DNA of 24,021 nucleotides from Thioalkalivibrio sp. (GTDB lineage: Bacteria > Pseudomonadota > Gammaproteobacteria > Ectothiorhodospirales > Ectothiorhodospiraceae): positions 1-24,021 of the forward strand of contig SLNI01000234.1 in the NCBI GenBank assembly GCA_007133115.1, read 5' to 3'. The notes under the pieces were generated by a model. It made no database searches and was not told the DNA's origin. It was given only the letters and a program-made list of their open reading frames with translations. Below, one piece after another: positions 15,840-23,060 of this stretch; the stretch's first letter is position 1; every line of letters starts with the position of its first letter. Made by a program: the position numbers and the translations under genes.

Positions 15840-16871
15840 ATGCCCCTGATCACGCCTCCCATGTCCCGTCGTCGCTTCCTGCAACTGGGTGCGAGCTCTC
15901 TCGCCGCTGTGGGCGTTCTTGCCACCGCACCTCAGATCACCGCCTTCGCCGGCGACGTCGGGGATTTCCTGCGGGGCCCCCCGGTGCCAGACATTGCGCC
16001 GACCCAACTCGCCGAGCACGTTTGGGTGATCTACGCGGAGGATGTCTTTCCCACCCCGGAGAACAAGGGAATGATGTGCAACGTCACCTTCGTGGTCACG
16101 GAGGACGGTGTCGTGGTGCTGGACAGCGGCGGGTCGCTGCAGATCGGGGAAATGGCCATCCGGATGATCCGCACGGTGACCGACAAGCCGGTCATCGCCG
16201 TTTTCGTGTCGCATTACCATGGCGACCATTGGCTGGGGAACCATGCATTCGTCAACGAGTACGGCCCTGAGTTGCCCATCTATGCGCACCCTCACACCCG
16301 GCAGGAAATCGAAGGCGTCCAGGGCGATCTCTGGCGCAGCCTGATGGAACGCTGGACCGAAGGCGCAACCCTGGGAACCCGCGTGGTCGCGCCGAATCGC
16401 GACACGGAACACGGCGACGAGTACAGGTTCGGCGACGTGACCTTGCGGATCCATCACTACGGAGTCGCCCACACGCCCAGCGATCTCTCGCTGGAGGTGG
16501 TGGAGGACCGCCTGACCTACGTCGGTGACGTCGCGATGGAACGCCGCATTGCCAACATGGACGATGGTTCCTTCCAGGGTTCGCTCGATTACCTCGACGC
16601 GCTGGTCGCGTCAGCGAAATCGGAGATCTGGATCCCCGGGCACGGGCAACCCACGAGCAACCTGCTGACCTGGAACCGGGAACTGTTCGCTGGAATCTAC
16701 GAAAACTGCGTAACGGCCGTGGAGAACATGGAAAGTATGGAAGCCGCACGCGAGCGGGTTCTCGCCGACCCGCGCGTGGCCGGCAAGGCCGAAGAAACCC
16801 GCGGTTGGGACGCCAACATCGGCAAGTACATCAGCCTGGCGTACCTGGAGGCCGAACAGGCCCTGTTCTGA
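15840..16871 (+). CDS. Tat-exported metallo-beta-lactamase-fold hydrolase
   Basis: The 343-residue product begins with a twin-arginine signal (SRRRFLQ at residues 9-15, then a hydrophobic segment to about residue 37), so it is exported folded. The metal site is HYHGDH at residues 125-130, with further ligands expected at GVAHTPSD, the Asp of YVGDVAM, and PGHGQPT. The family covers SoxH-like and quinoprotein-relay zinc hydrolases; the exact reaction is unknown. The ATG at 15840 has GGAG nine bases upstream. A TTG three codons earlier (15831) is unlikely. The gene stands alone between a divergent gene and the WYL regulator. Confidence 0.9.
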   Translation: MPLITPPMSRRRFLQLGASSLAAVGVLATAPQITAFAGDVGDFLRGPPVPDIAPTQLAEHVWVIYAEDVFPTPENKGMMCNVTFVVTEDGVVVLDSGGSLQIGEMAIRMIRTVTDKPVIAVFVSHYHGDHWLGNHAFVNEYGPELPIYAHPHTRQEIEGVQGDLWRSLMERWTEGATLGTRVVAPNRDTEHGDEYRFGDVTLRIHHYGVAHTPSDLSLEVVEDRLTYVGDVAMERRIANMDDGSFQGSLDYLDALVASAKSEIWIPGHGQPTSNLLTWNRELFAGIYENCVTAVENMESMEAARERVLADPRVAGKAEETRGWDANIGKYISLAYLEAEQALF

Positions 16872-16890
16872 TCAAGCCCCGCGCTGCGGA

Positions 16891-16926
16891 CGCCTCGTTC
16901 CAGTTCCCACGCGCGGGAACGAGGCG
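16891..16926. repeat. REP-like hairpin downstream of the metallo-hydrolase gene
   Basis: CGCCTCGTTCC (16891-16901) and GGAACGAGGCG (16916-16926) form a perfect 11-bp stem with a 14-base loop; an alternative stem GTTCCC/GGGAAC lies inside. It starts 19 bases after the stop. The arms resemble the CTCGTTCCCACG-type palindromes scattered through many bacterial genomes, from memory. No T-run, so not a standard terminator. Confidence 0.6.
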
Positions 16927-17012
16927 TTCGTACCGGCCCCCGTGCCCCGCACCGGCGCTGGACATCCCTGGCGATCTGCACCAGCATCCGGTCGAGCGAC
17001 GAGGGCCTCCCG

Positions 17013-17975
17013 ATGAACCGAGCCGAACGGCTGTTCCACCTGCACGGTCTCCTGCGCGCGGCCCGCTATCCGGTGGCGTTCGACACCCTGCGCGAAAAGC
17101 TGGAGGTCTCCGCGGCCACGCTCAAGCGGGACATCCGATACCTGCGCGACCACATGGAAGCGCCGGTGCTCTACGATCGCCGTTACAACGGTTACCGCTA
17201 CGACCCCAACGCACCCGAATTCGAGCTGCCGGGCATCTGGTTCAACGAGACCGAACTGCATGCCCTCCTGGCGATGGAACAGTTGCTGGACGCGGTTCAA
17301 CCCGGCCTGTTGGGAAATGCCATCGGGCCTCTTCGGGCCAAGGTGCGCAAGCTTCTCGGCGAAGGTGGACAACGGGCGGATCTCGTCGCCGGAAGAGTCC
17401 ATCTGCAACCGATGGCCCTGCGACGCACCAATGAAGCGGTGTTCGGTGTGCTGTCCGGCGCCGTGTTCGACGACAAGCCACTGGAGATCGGCTATCACGG
17501 GCGGGAAAAGAACCAGCCCAGTCTGCGCGTCATTCACCCCTACCGCCTGGTGCACTATCGCGATAACTGGTACGTGATCGCCTACTGCGAACAGGCTGAG
17601 GGTCTTCGCACCTTCTCGTTGGACCGCATCCAGCCGGCCCGTACAGTCGCAACCGCTTTCCGTGCCCCGGACGCCCGCGGTCTGCATCATCACATCGGCG
17701 CAGGCTTCGGCATCTTTACCGGGCCGGCTACCGCATGGGCGATCCTGCGCTTCACCCCGGAACGAGCCCGCTGGGTTGCGGACGAGATCTGGCACCCCGA
17801 CCAGATCGGTCGCTGGGAAGACGGTGCCTACGAACTCCAGGTACCCTATGCGGACCCACGCGAACTGGTCATGGACATCCTCAAATACGGACCCGACGTG
17901 GAGGTCATCGCCCCGTTGGAATTGCGCACTCGGGTCGCGGAGCGCCTGGAGGAAGCCGCCGGGCAATACCGCTGA
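17013..17975 (+). CDS. WYL-domain transcriptional regulator (YafY-like)
   Basis: The 320-residue product starts with a DeoR/HTH_11-type winged helix-turn-helix (residues 1-60, including VSAATLKRDIRYLRD). It continues into a WYL domain from about residue 140: KPLEIGYHGREK, then HPYRLVHYRDNWYVIAYC, where the WYL triad reads WYV. The C-terminal part resembles the WCX extension. WYL domains bind nucleic acids or nucleotide ligands and regulate DNA-damage, defence and metabolic genes; the target here is unknown. The ATG is preceded by GAGGG. The HIRAN gene follows on the same strand after 118 bases. Confidence 0.93.
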   Translation: MNRAERLFHLHGLLRAARYPVAFDTLREKLEVSAATLKRDIRYLRDHMEAPVLYDRRYNGYRYDPNAPEFELPGIWFNETELHALLAMEQLLDAVQPGLLGNAIGPLRAKVRKLLGEGGQRADLVAGRVHLQPMALRRTNEAVFGVLSGAVFDDKPLEIGYHGREKNQPSLRVIHPYRLVHYRDNWYVIAYCEQAEGLRTFSLDRIQPARTVATAFRAPDARGLHHHIGAGFGIFTGPATAWAILRFTPERARWVADEIWHPDQIGRWEDGAYELQVPYADPRELVMDILKYGPDVEVIAPLELRTRVAERLEEAAGQYR

Positions 17976-18038
17976 AACCACATGGCCCGCAAGCCACGCA
18001 CCCATAACCATCCGCAAATAGTCGCCGCACAGGATCAT

Positions 18039-18086
18039 CTGGTGAGCCACCAGGGATGCTAAAAAGGGCAGAACACCCACCAGGGA
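18039..18086. promoter_or_regulatory. Inverted repeat and 10-base direct repeats upstream of the HIRAN gene
   Basis: CTGGTG-AGC-CACCAG (18039-18053) is a perfect inverted repeat. CCACCAGGGA occurs at 18047-18056 and again at 18077-18086, exactly 30 bases apart, just before the HIRAN start at 18094. The second copy supplies the ribosome-binding sequence. The arrangement could be an operator, perhaps for the adjacent WYL regulator. Confidence 0.35.
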
Positions 18087-18093
18087 GACTGCC

Positions 18094-18492
18094 ATGCATC
18101 CGAAACCCACCCTGCCCCAGGCCCGGCGCATTCCCATGCTCGCGGTCTACGGCCGCCGTTCGCCGCACCGCGCCCCGGTGGCCGAACAACACCTGCAGCG
18201 CCTGCCGCTTGCCGGATTCAACCACCATGAGGCGGTGCGGCTGTGGGCGTACCTGCGCCCTGGGCAGGCCCTGTTGCTCTCCCGTGAACGGAGCAATCCT
18301 GTCGACCCCAGAGCAGTGAGTATCACCTGGCTGGGCGAGCACCTGGGCTACCTGCCGAGAACCGAAAACGCATTGGCGGCAGGGTTGCTGGAAAACGGTG
18401 CCGAAGTCATCGCGCGCATCCATGCCCTGCGCGACTCCGAGGACCCTTGGGAACGCATCGATCTGGACGTTTTCCTGGCGCGAAGACGCTGA
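18094..18492 (+). CDS. Stand-alone HIRAN-domain protein
   Basis: The 132-residue product is almost wholly a HIRAN domain: LAGFNHHEAVRLWAYLRPGQALLLSRERSNPVDPRAVSI..LGYLPRTENA spans residues 42-95. In eukaryotic HLTF this domain binds 3' ends of single-stranded DNA. Bacterial stand-alone HIRAN proteins are thought to sense DNA or assist repair, without a defined function. The N-terminal 15 residues may be a leader; an in-frame ATG at residue 15 is an alternative start. GGGAG lies upstream of the chosen ATG. It converges on csoS1D with 30 bases between stops. Confidence 0.85.
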   Translation: MHPKPTLPQARRIPMLAVYGRRSPHRAPVAEQHLQRLPLAGFNHHEAVRLWAYLRPGQALLLSRERSNPVDPRAVSITWLGEHLGYLPRTENALAAGLLENGAEVIARIHALRDSEDPWERIDLDVFLARRR

Positions 18493-18522
18493 CCCAACGG
18501 GGCTGGAGCCCGGACCCTGGAA

Positions 18523-19224
18523 TCAGCCCGACTGGGTGTTGAGTCGTTCGACGGCCGCGACCGCGGCCCGCGCCGCCACGTCAATATCGCCCTCGCTGCC
18601 GGCCAGGGTCAGGCGCCCGAAGGCGCCGACGGCATGGGCCTCACACAGGGTGATGTTCGAGGCCTTCTCGGCTTCATTGGCCGCATAGATGATGTAGCCC
18701 GCGGGCTCGGTTTCCAGGATGAAGATGCTCTGGCCGGCCAGGACCATGGAACCCTTTCGGTTCTGGCGGTTGATCAGCACCGCGTGATCGGCATTGATGC
18801 CCCGGATGATTTCCTTCCAGGCGACGCGGCAACGCTGGCGCGACCCGATGTCCGAGCGCATCCAGTTCAGCACGACGTCCGAAGCTTCCTGAACACTCGC
18901 CTGGTCGCGGTGGTGGATGTTCATGGTTCCGAATGCGCGCTCGATCACCTGGCCACCCAGATGCACGGGCGAGGCCTTCAGCGCGACATCCGTCAGCCGA
19001 TGGATGGCCATGCCGGGCTCGACCTCGAGCCACAGGCAGGAATCTCCGGGCTTGGGGAGAAAACCCTGCGAAACCGTCGCCATATAGGAGGCGAGCTGCG
19101 GCTGCAGCGCATCGATAAGCACATACGTGCGCAATGTGATCAGAGGCGCTTCCACGAGGGCAACCGATACAAGCTCTTGTTCTGATGATGGGAGGGGGCC
19201 GGAACCCCGGATGGTGCACTGCAT
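18523..19224 (-). CDS. csoS1D: Carboxysome shell protein CsoS1D (tandem BMC trimer)
   Basis: The 233-residue product matches the alpha-carboxysome tandem-BMC protein along its length. [35 protein letters not shown] and [16 protein letters not shown] occur in the first BMC domain. VIERAFG with Glu95 and Arg96 corresponds to the gating pair reported for Prochlorococcus CsoS1[25 protein letters not shown] and [12 protein letters not shown] occur in the second. CsoS1D forms trimers stacked as gated pores in the shell. No other carboxysome or RuBisCO gene is in the window. The N-terminal extension is shorter than in cyanobacteria. The ATG at 19222-19224 lacks a clear ribosome-binding site. Confidence 0.94.
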   Translation of the reverse strand: MQCTIRGSGPLPSSEQELVSVALVEAPLITLRTYVLIDALQPQLASYMATVSQGFLPKPGDSCLWLEVEPGMAIHRLTDVALKASPVHLGGQVIERAFGTMNIHHRDQASVQEASDVVLNWMRSDIGSRQRCRVAWKEIIRGINADHAVLINRQNRKGSMVLAGQSIFILETEPAGYIIYAANEAEKASNITLCEAHAVGAFGRLTLAGSEGDIDVAARAAVAAVERLNTQSG

Positions 19225-19271
19225 CCGTTTCGGGAACCGCGATGGCAGCGCCTGACCTTGGGCTGCCGCTC

Positions 19272-19294
19272 GAAAAACCCCACCGGACGGTGGT
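19272..19294 (-). terminator. Intrinsic terminator reading leftward, downstream of ppk2
   Basis: On the minus strand a GC-rich hairpin CCACCG-TC-CGGTGG (19280-19293) is followed by GG and five T. This is a good intrinsic terminator in the leftward direction. It lies after ppk2 and before csoS1D, so it would separate the two transcripts unless csoS1D is controlled by read-through or attenuation. Confidence 0.6.
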
Positions 19295-19355
19295 CATTCT
19301 AGCACGCGCCGGCCGTTGATTCCTTCCTCCGTCGCCCGAGTGCCCTGGGAGACGG

Positions 19356-19379
19356 GACCCCCGGCCCCGGGCCGGGGTC
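19356..19379. repeat. Very GC-rich hairpin in the csoS1D-ppk2 gap
   Basis: GACCC(C)CGGCCC pairs with GGGCCGGGGTC, with one bulged C and almost no loop. No T-run follows on either strand. It lies just outside the large palindrome and may be part of the csoS1D control region or simply a structured spacer. Confidence 0.4.
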
Positions 19380-19394
19380 GGCGCAGCGGTACTC

Positions 19395-19558
19395 GTGGGT
19401 CCTGCGGAAAGCTCGGTAACTATGGAGCACAGCCAGACGCGCCGGAGCAAGGCGAAGGCGGGCAAGTGCAGGAATAGTCATCCTATTTCAAGCTTGCCCA
19501 ACGCAGCGCCGGCGTGTCTGGCGCAGCGATCGGATACCGAACGTTCCCCAGGGCCCAC
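19395..19558. repeat. 164-base imperfect palindrome (MITE-like element)
   Basis: The two halves are complementary in register from the ends to the centre. 19395-19402 pairs with 19551-19558 (one G-U). 19403-19418 pairs with 19535-19550 with a few mismatches, including TCGGTA/TACCGA. 19432-19445 pairs with 19509-19522 (14 positions, one G-U). GGGCAAG 19460-19466 pairs with CTTGCCC 19493-19499. 19471-19477 pairs with 19483-19489 around a TCATC loop. About 50 base pairs are possible. The right end touches the ppk2 stop codon. No coding frame is supported within it, and no target duplication is obvious. A small non-autonomous mobile repeat or a structured RNA are both possible. Confidence 0.65.
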
Positions 19559-20649
19559 TAGGCCTGACCGCCGCTGAAGCTGGCCCGACTCACGATCAAG
19601 GGGTCGGTGGGTCCGATATTCTGGATGTCCTTGCCGCTGAATTCCATCGAGTTCAGCACGTAGCGCATCGTGTTCAGCCGCGCCCGCTTCTTGCAGTTCG
19701 ACTTCACCACGATCCACGGACATTCGGAGTGATCGGTGTGGAAGAACATCCCCTCTTTCGCCGTGGTGTATTCATCCCACTTGTCCAGGGACGCGAGGTC
19801 GATGGGACTCAGCTTCCACTGTTTCAGCGGGTGAATTCGCCGCTCACGGAACCGGCGGTGCTGTTCCTCGCGACTGACCGAGAACCAGAATTTGATCACG
19901 TGGATGCCGCTGCTGACCAGGTGCCGTTCGATCTCGGGCGCCTGGCGCATGAAATCCTCGTACTCCTCGTTCGTGCAGAAACCCATCACCCGTTCGACCC
20001 CCGCCCGGTTGTACCAGGAACGATCGAACAGCACGATCTCGCCGCTGGTCGGCATATGTCGCAGATAGCGCTGAAAATACCACTGCCCGCGCTCGGTCTC
20101 GGTGGGTTTCTCCAGCGCGACGACGCGAGCGCCGCGCGGGTTGAGATGTTCCATGAATCGCTTGATGGTGCCGCCCTTCCCGGCAGCGTCACGACCCTCG
20201 AACAGGATCACGACCCGCTGTCCGGTTTCCCGGACCCAGTTCTGCAGTTTCAGGAGTTCCACCTGCAAATGGTATTTCTGGCGTTCGTAGCTCTTCCGGG
20301 ACAGGCGGTTCTTGTACGGGTAGACCGCCGAGCGCCAATCCTCGACCAGCTCGTCGTCTCGGGCGACCGGCATTCTGGCTTCGAATTGCTGCCAGCTCAG
20401 CAGAGCCGTTTTCAGAGCCACCGCATCGTCGGGCGAGGCCCCTTCGAGGATCGCCTCGACCGTTTTCAGGGCCTCCGCGTACTCCACAGGCCGCGGTTCG
20501 GTACGTTCCAGGATGTCCTCGGCGGCCGCGAGCTGGGCGTCCTGGGCCTCGGAGGTCTGCTGAACGACCGTATAAGCCTCCACGCTGCTGGCGGTCAAAG
20601 CGTCCACGTCCCTACCCGGAGCCAATTTGTCGTCTTTTTCTTTATCCAT
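19558..20649 (-). CDS. ppk2: Polyphosphate kinase 2
   Basis: PPK2 transfers phosphate between polyphosphate and nucleotides. The 363-residue product has Walker A FEGRDAAGKGG (residues 150-160), the lid and Walker B region with DRSWYNRAGVERVMG, and the C-terminal block ending KWDEYTTAKEGMFFHTDHSE. These features fit single-domain PPK2, probably class I (NDP to NTP), with an acidic N-terminal extension of about 110 residues of unknown role. The ATG at 20647-20649 has GGTGAG upstream; an earlier in-frame start at 20721 adds unconserved sequence. The leftward terminator at 19272-19294 lies downstream, and the large palindrome abuts its stop. Confidence 0.95.
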   Translation of the reverse strand: MDKEKDDKLAPGRDVDALTASSVEAYTVVQQTSEAQDAQLAAAEDILERTEPRPVEYAEALKTVEAILEGASPDDAVALKTALLSWQQFEARMPVARDDELVEDWRSAVYPYKNRLSRKSYERQKYHLQVELLKLQNWVRETGQRVVILFEGRDAAGKGGTIKRFMEHLNPRGARVVALEKPTETERGQWYFQRYLRHMPTSGEIVLFDRSWYNRAGVERVMGFCTNEEYEDFMRQAPEIERHLVSSGIHVIKFWFSVSREEQHRRFRERRIHPLKQWKLSPIDLASLDKWDEYTTAKEGMFFHTDHSECPWIVVKSNCKKRARLNTMRYVLNSMEFSGKDIQNIGPTDPLIVSRASFSGGQA

Positions 20650-20809
20650 CGAACTCACCGTTGGTCTGGCGCCGTGCCCGAAAGGGCGGCCGCGCGTACA
20701 TCGATCACCATCCACGATCAAAGGAAAACCCTAGTGCCCCGCCCAAGGCACGGGAGCACCCAGCGTTTCATTGGAATATTAACACATTCTCTTTGGGGAA
20801 AAGCGCAGT

Positions 20810-20830
20810 TGGCCCGCGACCGGAGGGCCA
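20810..20830 (-). terminator. Weak hairpin after the 20857-21495 gene
   Basis: On the minus strand TGGCCC and GGGCCA (plus-strand 20825-20830 and 20810-20815) form a 6-bp stem with a 9-base loop. Only a short TTTT appears some bases later. It may end the three-gene leftward group. The following stretch to about 20770 is unusually AT-rich and could hold the ppk2 promoter, but no clear hexamers are visible. Confidence 0.3.
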
Positions 20831-20856
20831 GAAGCACCACTCTAGCCGGGCGTGCC

Positions 20857-21495
20857 TCAGTCGTCGAACAGTGCTTCCACGCGGCGGCAGATTTCGCGGT
20901 CCGCGTCGGGGCCAACCCGCGTGCAGTTGGTATCGAAAACGTCGCAGAAGGCGTAGGCGAACTTCAGGTCCTTCAAACCCAGCGCACCGAACAGGCGAGA
21001 CTCCCACGAATAATCGTCGGGATGGACGATCAGCGTCGGCCAGCCATCGGGACCCGGCTCGAGAACGGGACCGAAGAAAACCACACCGGGAAGGTTCTTG
21101 AGCCGCAGCGCGCAACTGCCCTCGGTGACACCCGCCATGGGCAGGAAATCGATCGTGCGGGAGAGCCGCTGCTTGCGGTCGACGGCGAAATCCACCGTAC
21201 CGGCTGCCGCGCGGATTGCCGGCGCCTCGGCTTCGAAGGCAATCGTCTCGAAACCCGCTGCGCGCCAAGCATCGAGATCGCATGCGCCCCGACGGCTTGG
21301 CAAAAACAGGTAGGCGGGACGCGTGAGGGTCTGGATGCCTTCCAGCACCTCCTGCGAAAAGGGCGGCGCGTTGACCAGCACACCCCCGAGCGCCCGGTCG
21401 TCGATGAGCCACACCGCTGGCGTGCCACAACCGATCCGGTAGATCCTGCGATCGCGCAGCTCGAGGACGAGCGACGCCACGAGGTCACCCGACAT
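20857..21495 (-). CDS. Metallo-beta-lactamase-like protein lacking metal ligands
   Basis: The 212-residue product follows the order of a metallo-beta-lactamase fold: VWLIDDRALGGVLVNAPPF (early strands), TRPAYLFLPSRRGACDLDAW where active enzymes have HxHxDH, then GVTEGSCALRL where they have GHTPGS, and VVFFGPVLEPG where they have the GD-containing strand. None of the expected His ligands is present in these blocks, so a hydrolytic metal site is unlikely. I infer a structural or ligand-binding relative; this rests on pattern recognition alone. The ATG at 21493-21495 has GGAGGG 10 bases upstream. It lies 18 bases after the preceding gene and is probably last in its operon. Confidence 0.8.
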   Translation of the reverse strand: MSGDLVASLVLELRDRRIYRIGCGTPAVWLIDDRALGGVLVNAPPFSQEVLEGIQTLTRPAYLFLPSRRGACDLDAWRAAGFETIAFEAEAPAIRAAAGTVDFAVDRKQRLSRTIDFLPMAGVTEGSCALRLKNLPGVVFFGPVLEPGPDGWPTLIVHPDDYSWESRLFGALGLKDLKFAYAFCDVFDTNCTRVGPDADREICRRVEALFDD

Positions 21496-21513
21496 TTGCC
21501 GATGTCCCTCCGG

Positions 21514-21891
21514 TCATGCCCAGACTGCGCTGGCCACCGCCTGGCGCCAGTCCGCGACGAAGGTCTCCAGGGTCTCCACGAAGTCCGGATCCTGCTCCTC
21601 GCGGTTGATGGTGCAATGGATGACCACCGAATCCGGATCGGGAGGCAGCCCAGCCGTGACGGTCCAGGACAGAGCGTTGGGACAGCCCGGCAGAGTGAAA
21701 CGAACTCCGCCGAGAATCAATGTCCGCTCCACCGCAAACGCTCCCCAGACGCAGTAGATCCTGCCGTGGTCGCCGGAATGCTCGAGCACGCTGTCGATCG
21801 AGGCGCACCATTGGGGAAGAGACGCCACAGTGAGCCTGTCCTGCAACGACTCGGGCCCCACGGGCAGGCGCACCCTGGCGAAGAATTCCAT
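21514..21891 (-). CDS. Small protein of unknown function
   Basis: With the ATG at 21889-21891 the product is 125 residues and begins MEFFARVRL. I do not recognise the family. It has an internal WGAFAVERT, then GGVRFTLPGCPNALSWTVT, VVIHCTINRE, and a C-terminal amphipathic segment FVETLETFVADWRQAV. No signal peptide or membrane segment is seen, so it should be cytoplasmic. A GTG 16 codons upstream is an alternative start; neither has a strong ribosome-binding site. It lies between the cupin gene and the beta-lactamase-like gene on the same strand, which suggests a shared operon. Confidence 0.75.
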   Translation of the reverse strand: MEFFARVRLPVGPESLQDRLTVASLPQWCASIDSVLEHSGDHGRIYCVWGAFAVERTLILGGVRFTLPGCPNALSWTVTAGLPPDPDSVVIHCTINREEQDPDFVETLETFVADWRQAVASAVWA

Positions 21892-21951
21892 CGAGTCGAT
21901 TCCGGATCGGGCCGCAGCGTATCGGCTAACGGATATCACCCAGGACCACGA

Positions 21952-22236
21952 TCAGTCCCGGAACGTGTACTGCTTCTCGAGATCCTCGTGGATCTCCCAG
22001 GTGCAGGACATGCCGGCCGGGAAGGTGATCAGGTCGCCGCGTTCGAAGGTGATGGGCTCGCCCCCATCGGGCGTCACGGTGACACGACCGCTCAGGAGGT
22101 AGCAGACCTCGGTTCGATCGTAGGTCCAGCGGAAGGTCGACGCCTCCTTGCTCCAGTAAGGCCAACCCGGCACCCCGATCACGTCCAGCTTGGCCGGAGA
22201 CGGATCACGCTCAAAGAAAATGTCATTGTCGTCCAT
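21952..22236 (-). CDS. Small cupin-domain protein (Cupin_3/DUF861 type)
   Basis: The 94-residue product is one cupin barrel. WSKEASTFRWTYDRTEVCYLLSGRVTVTPDGGEP matches the first cupin motif and FERGDLITFPAGMSCTWEIHEDLEKQYTF the second, in the style of the (S)-ureidoglycine aminohydrolase-like DUF861 domain. Members of this small single-domain group have no fixed substrate. The ATG at 22234-22236 has an AGGGTG ribosome-binding sequence upstream; a longer in-frame start lies further up without homology. It is the first gene of the leftward group of three. Confidence 0.9.
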   Translation of the reverse strand: MDDNDIFFERDPSPAKLDVIGVPGWPYWSKEASTFRWTYDRTEVCYLLSGRVTVTPDGGEPITFERGDLITFPAGMSCTWEIHEDLEKQYTFRD

Positions 22237-22325
22237 CGAACACCCTGTCCGGTCTTCTGGCTCATCATGCCTGCCAAGCGTCCAGGCACCCAACTTCACC
22301 CGCCGTCCGGGGGGTTATCGGCCAC

Positions 22326-23060
22326 TCACAACCAGCCGACAAGCAGCGGCACGAGCAACGCGGTGAGCAGCGCGTTCAGTGCCATCGCGATGCCCGCGAA
22401 CGTCCCGGCCAGCTGATTCACCTGAAAGGCCCGTGCCGCTCCGATGCCATGGGAGGCCACGCCCACCGCGAATCCCCGGGCCGCCCAATCCGTGACTCGC
22501 AGCGCATTGAGCAGCGGAGTCACGGCCATGGCACCGAGTATCCCGGTGATGATCACCAGCGCCGCAGTCAGCGAGGGAAGCCCCCCGATTTCCTCAGCGA
22601 TACCCATCGCGATGGGTGTGGTGGCCGACTTGGGTGCAAGGGAGAACAGCGTCTCGGTGCTGGCGCCCAGTGCTGCGGCCACGCCAACCGCCGAGACGAC
22701 CGCCGTGACCGAACCCACCAGCAGCGCCGCGAGCATCGGCACCAGCAGGCGGCGAACGCGATTGAAGTTCCGGTACAGCGGCACTGCCAGCAATACCGTT
22801 GCCGGACCGAGCAGGAAATGCACGAACTGCGCGCCCTCGAAGTAGGTGGCGTAACTCGTGCCACTCAGCACGAGAATGGCAACCAGCAGCGCGATCGCGA
22901 CGGCAACCGAGTTGACCAGCGGCGAACTCCCGGCAGCCCGATGCAACCAATGTCCGAATGCATAGGCGGCCAGGGTGGCGGTCAACCACAACAGTGGCTC
23001 CTGCTGCAGGTAGACCCAGAGCAGGTCCAGGTTGTCGGCATGGGCGGGGGCACCGTTCAT
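22326..23060 (-). CDS. lrgB: LrgB/CidB family membrane protein
   Basis: The 244-residue product is a polytopic membrane protein with several hydrophobic segments. The conserved LrgB block SLAPKSATTPIAMGIAEEIGG is clear in the middle, followed by a GVASHGIGAARA segment near residue 200. LrgB acts with LrgA; the pair has been linked to murein hydrolase control in Staphylococcus, and related proteins transport pyruvate (Bacillus) or glycolate/glycerate (plant PLGG1). Its ATG overlaps the lrgA stop as ATGA, with GGAG upstream. Confidence 0.95.
   Translation of the reverse strand: MNGAPAHADNLDLLWVYLQQEPLLWLTATLAAYAFGHWLHRAAGSSPLVNSVAVAIALLVAILVLSGTSYATYFEGAQFVHFLLGPATVLLAVPLYRNFNRVRRLLVPMLAALLVGSVTAVVSAVGVAAALGASTETLFSLAPKSATTPIAMGIAEEIGGLPSLTAALVIITGILGAMAVTPLLNALRVTDWAARGFAVGVASHGIGAARAFQVNQLAGTFAGIAMALNALLTALLVPLLVGWL

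Noticed and set aside
18500..18511. GGGCT/AGCCC repeat between the HIRAN and csoS1D stops as a terminator
   Set aside because: Short stem with no room for a loop and no T-run.
19225..19557. A tRNA or small protein gene in the largest gap
   Set aside because: No cloverleaf with a T-loop GTTCRA was found and the short frames lack a start with a ribosome site; the structure present is a long hairpin.
22268..22288. TGCCTG/CAGGCA repeat between lrgB and the cupin gene as a terminator
   Set aside because: Six-base stem without a T-run; too weak to call.
19729..22416. 895-codon open frame on the plus strand across ppk2 and the four leftward genes after it
   Set aside because: It runs antisense through well-supported genes with clear family motifs, its translation shows no domain, and long antisense frames are expected at this GC content.
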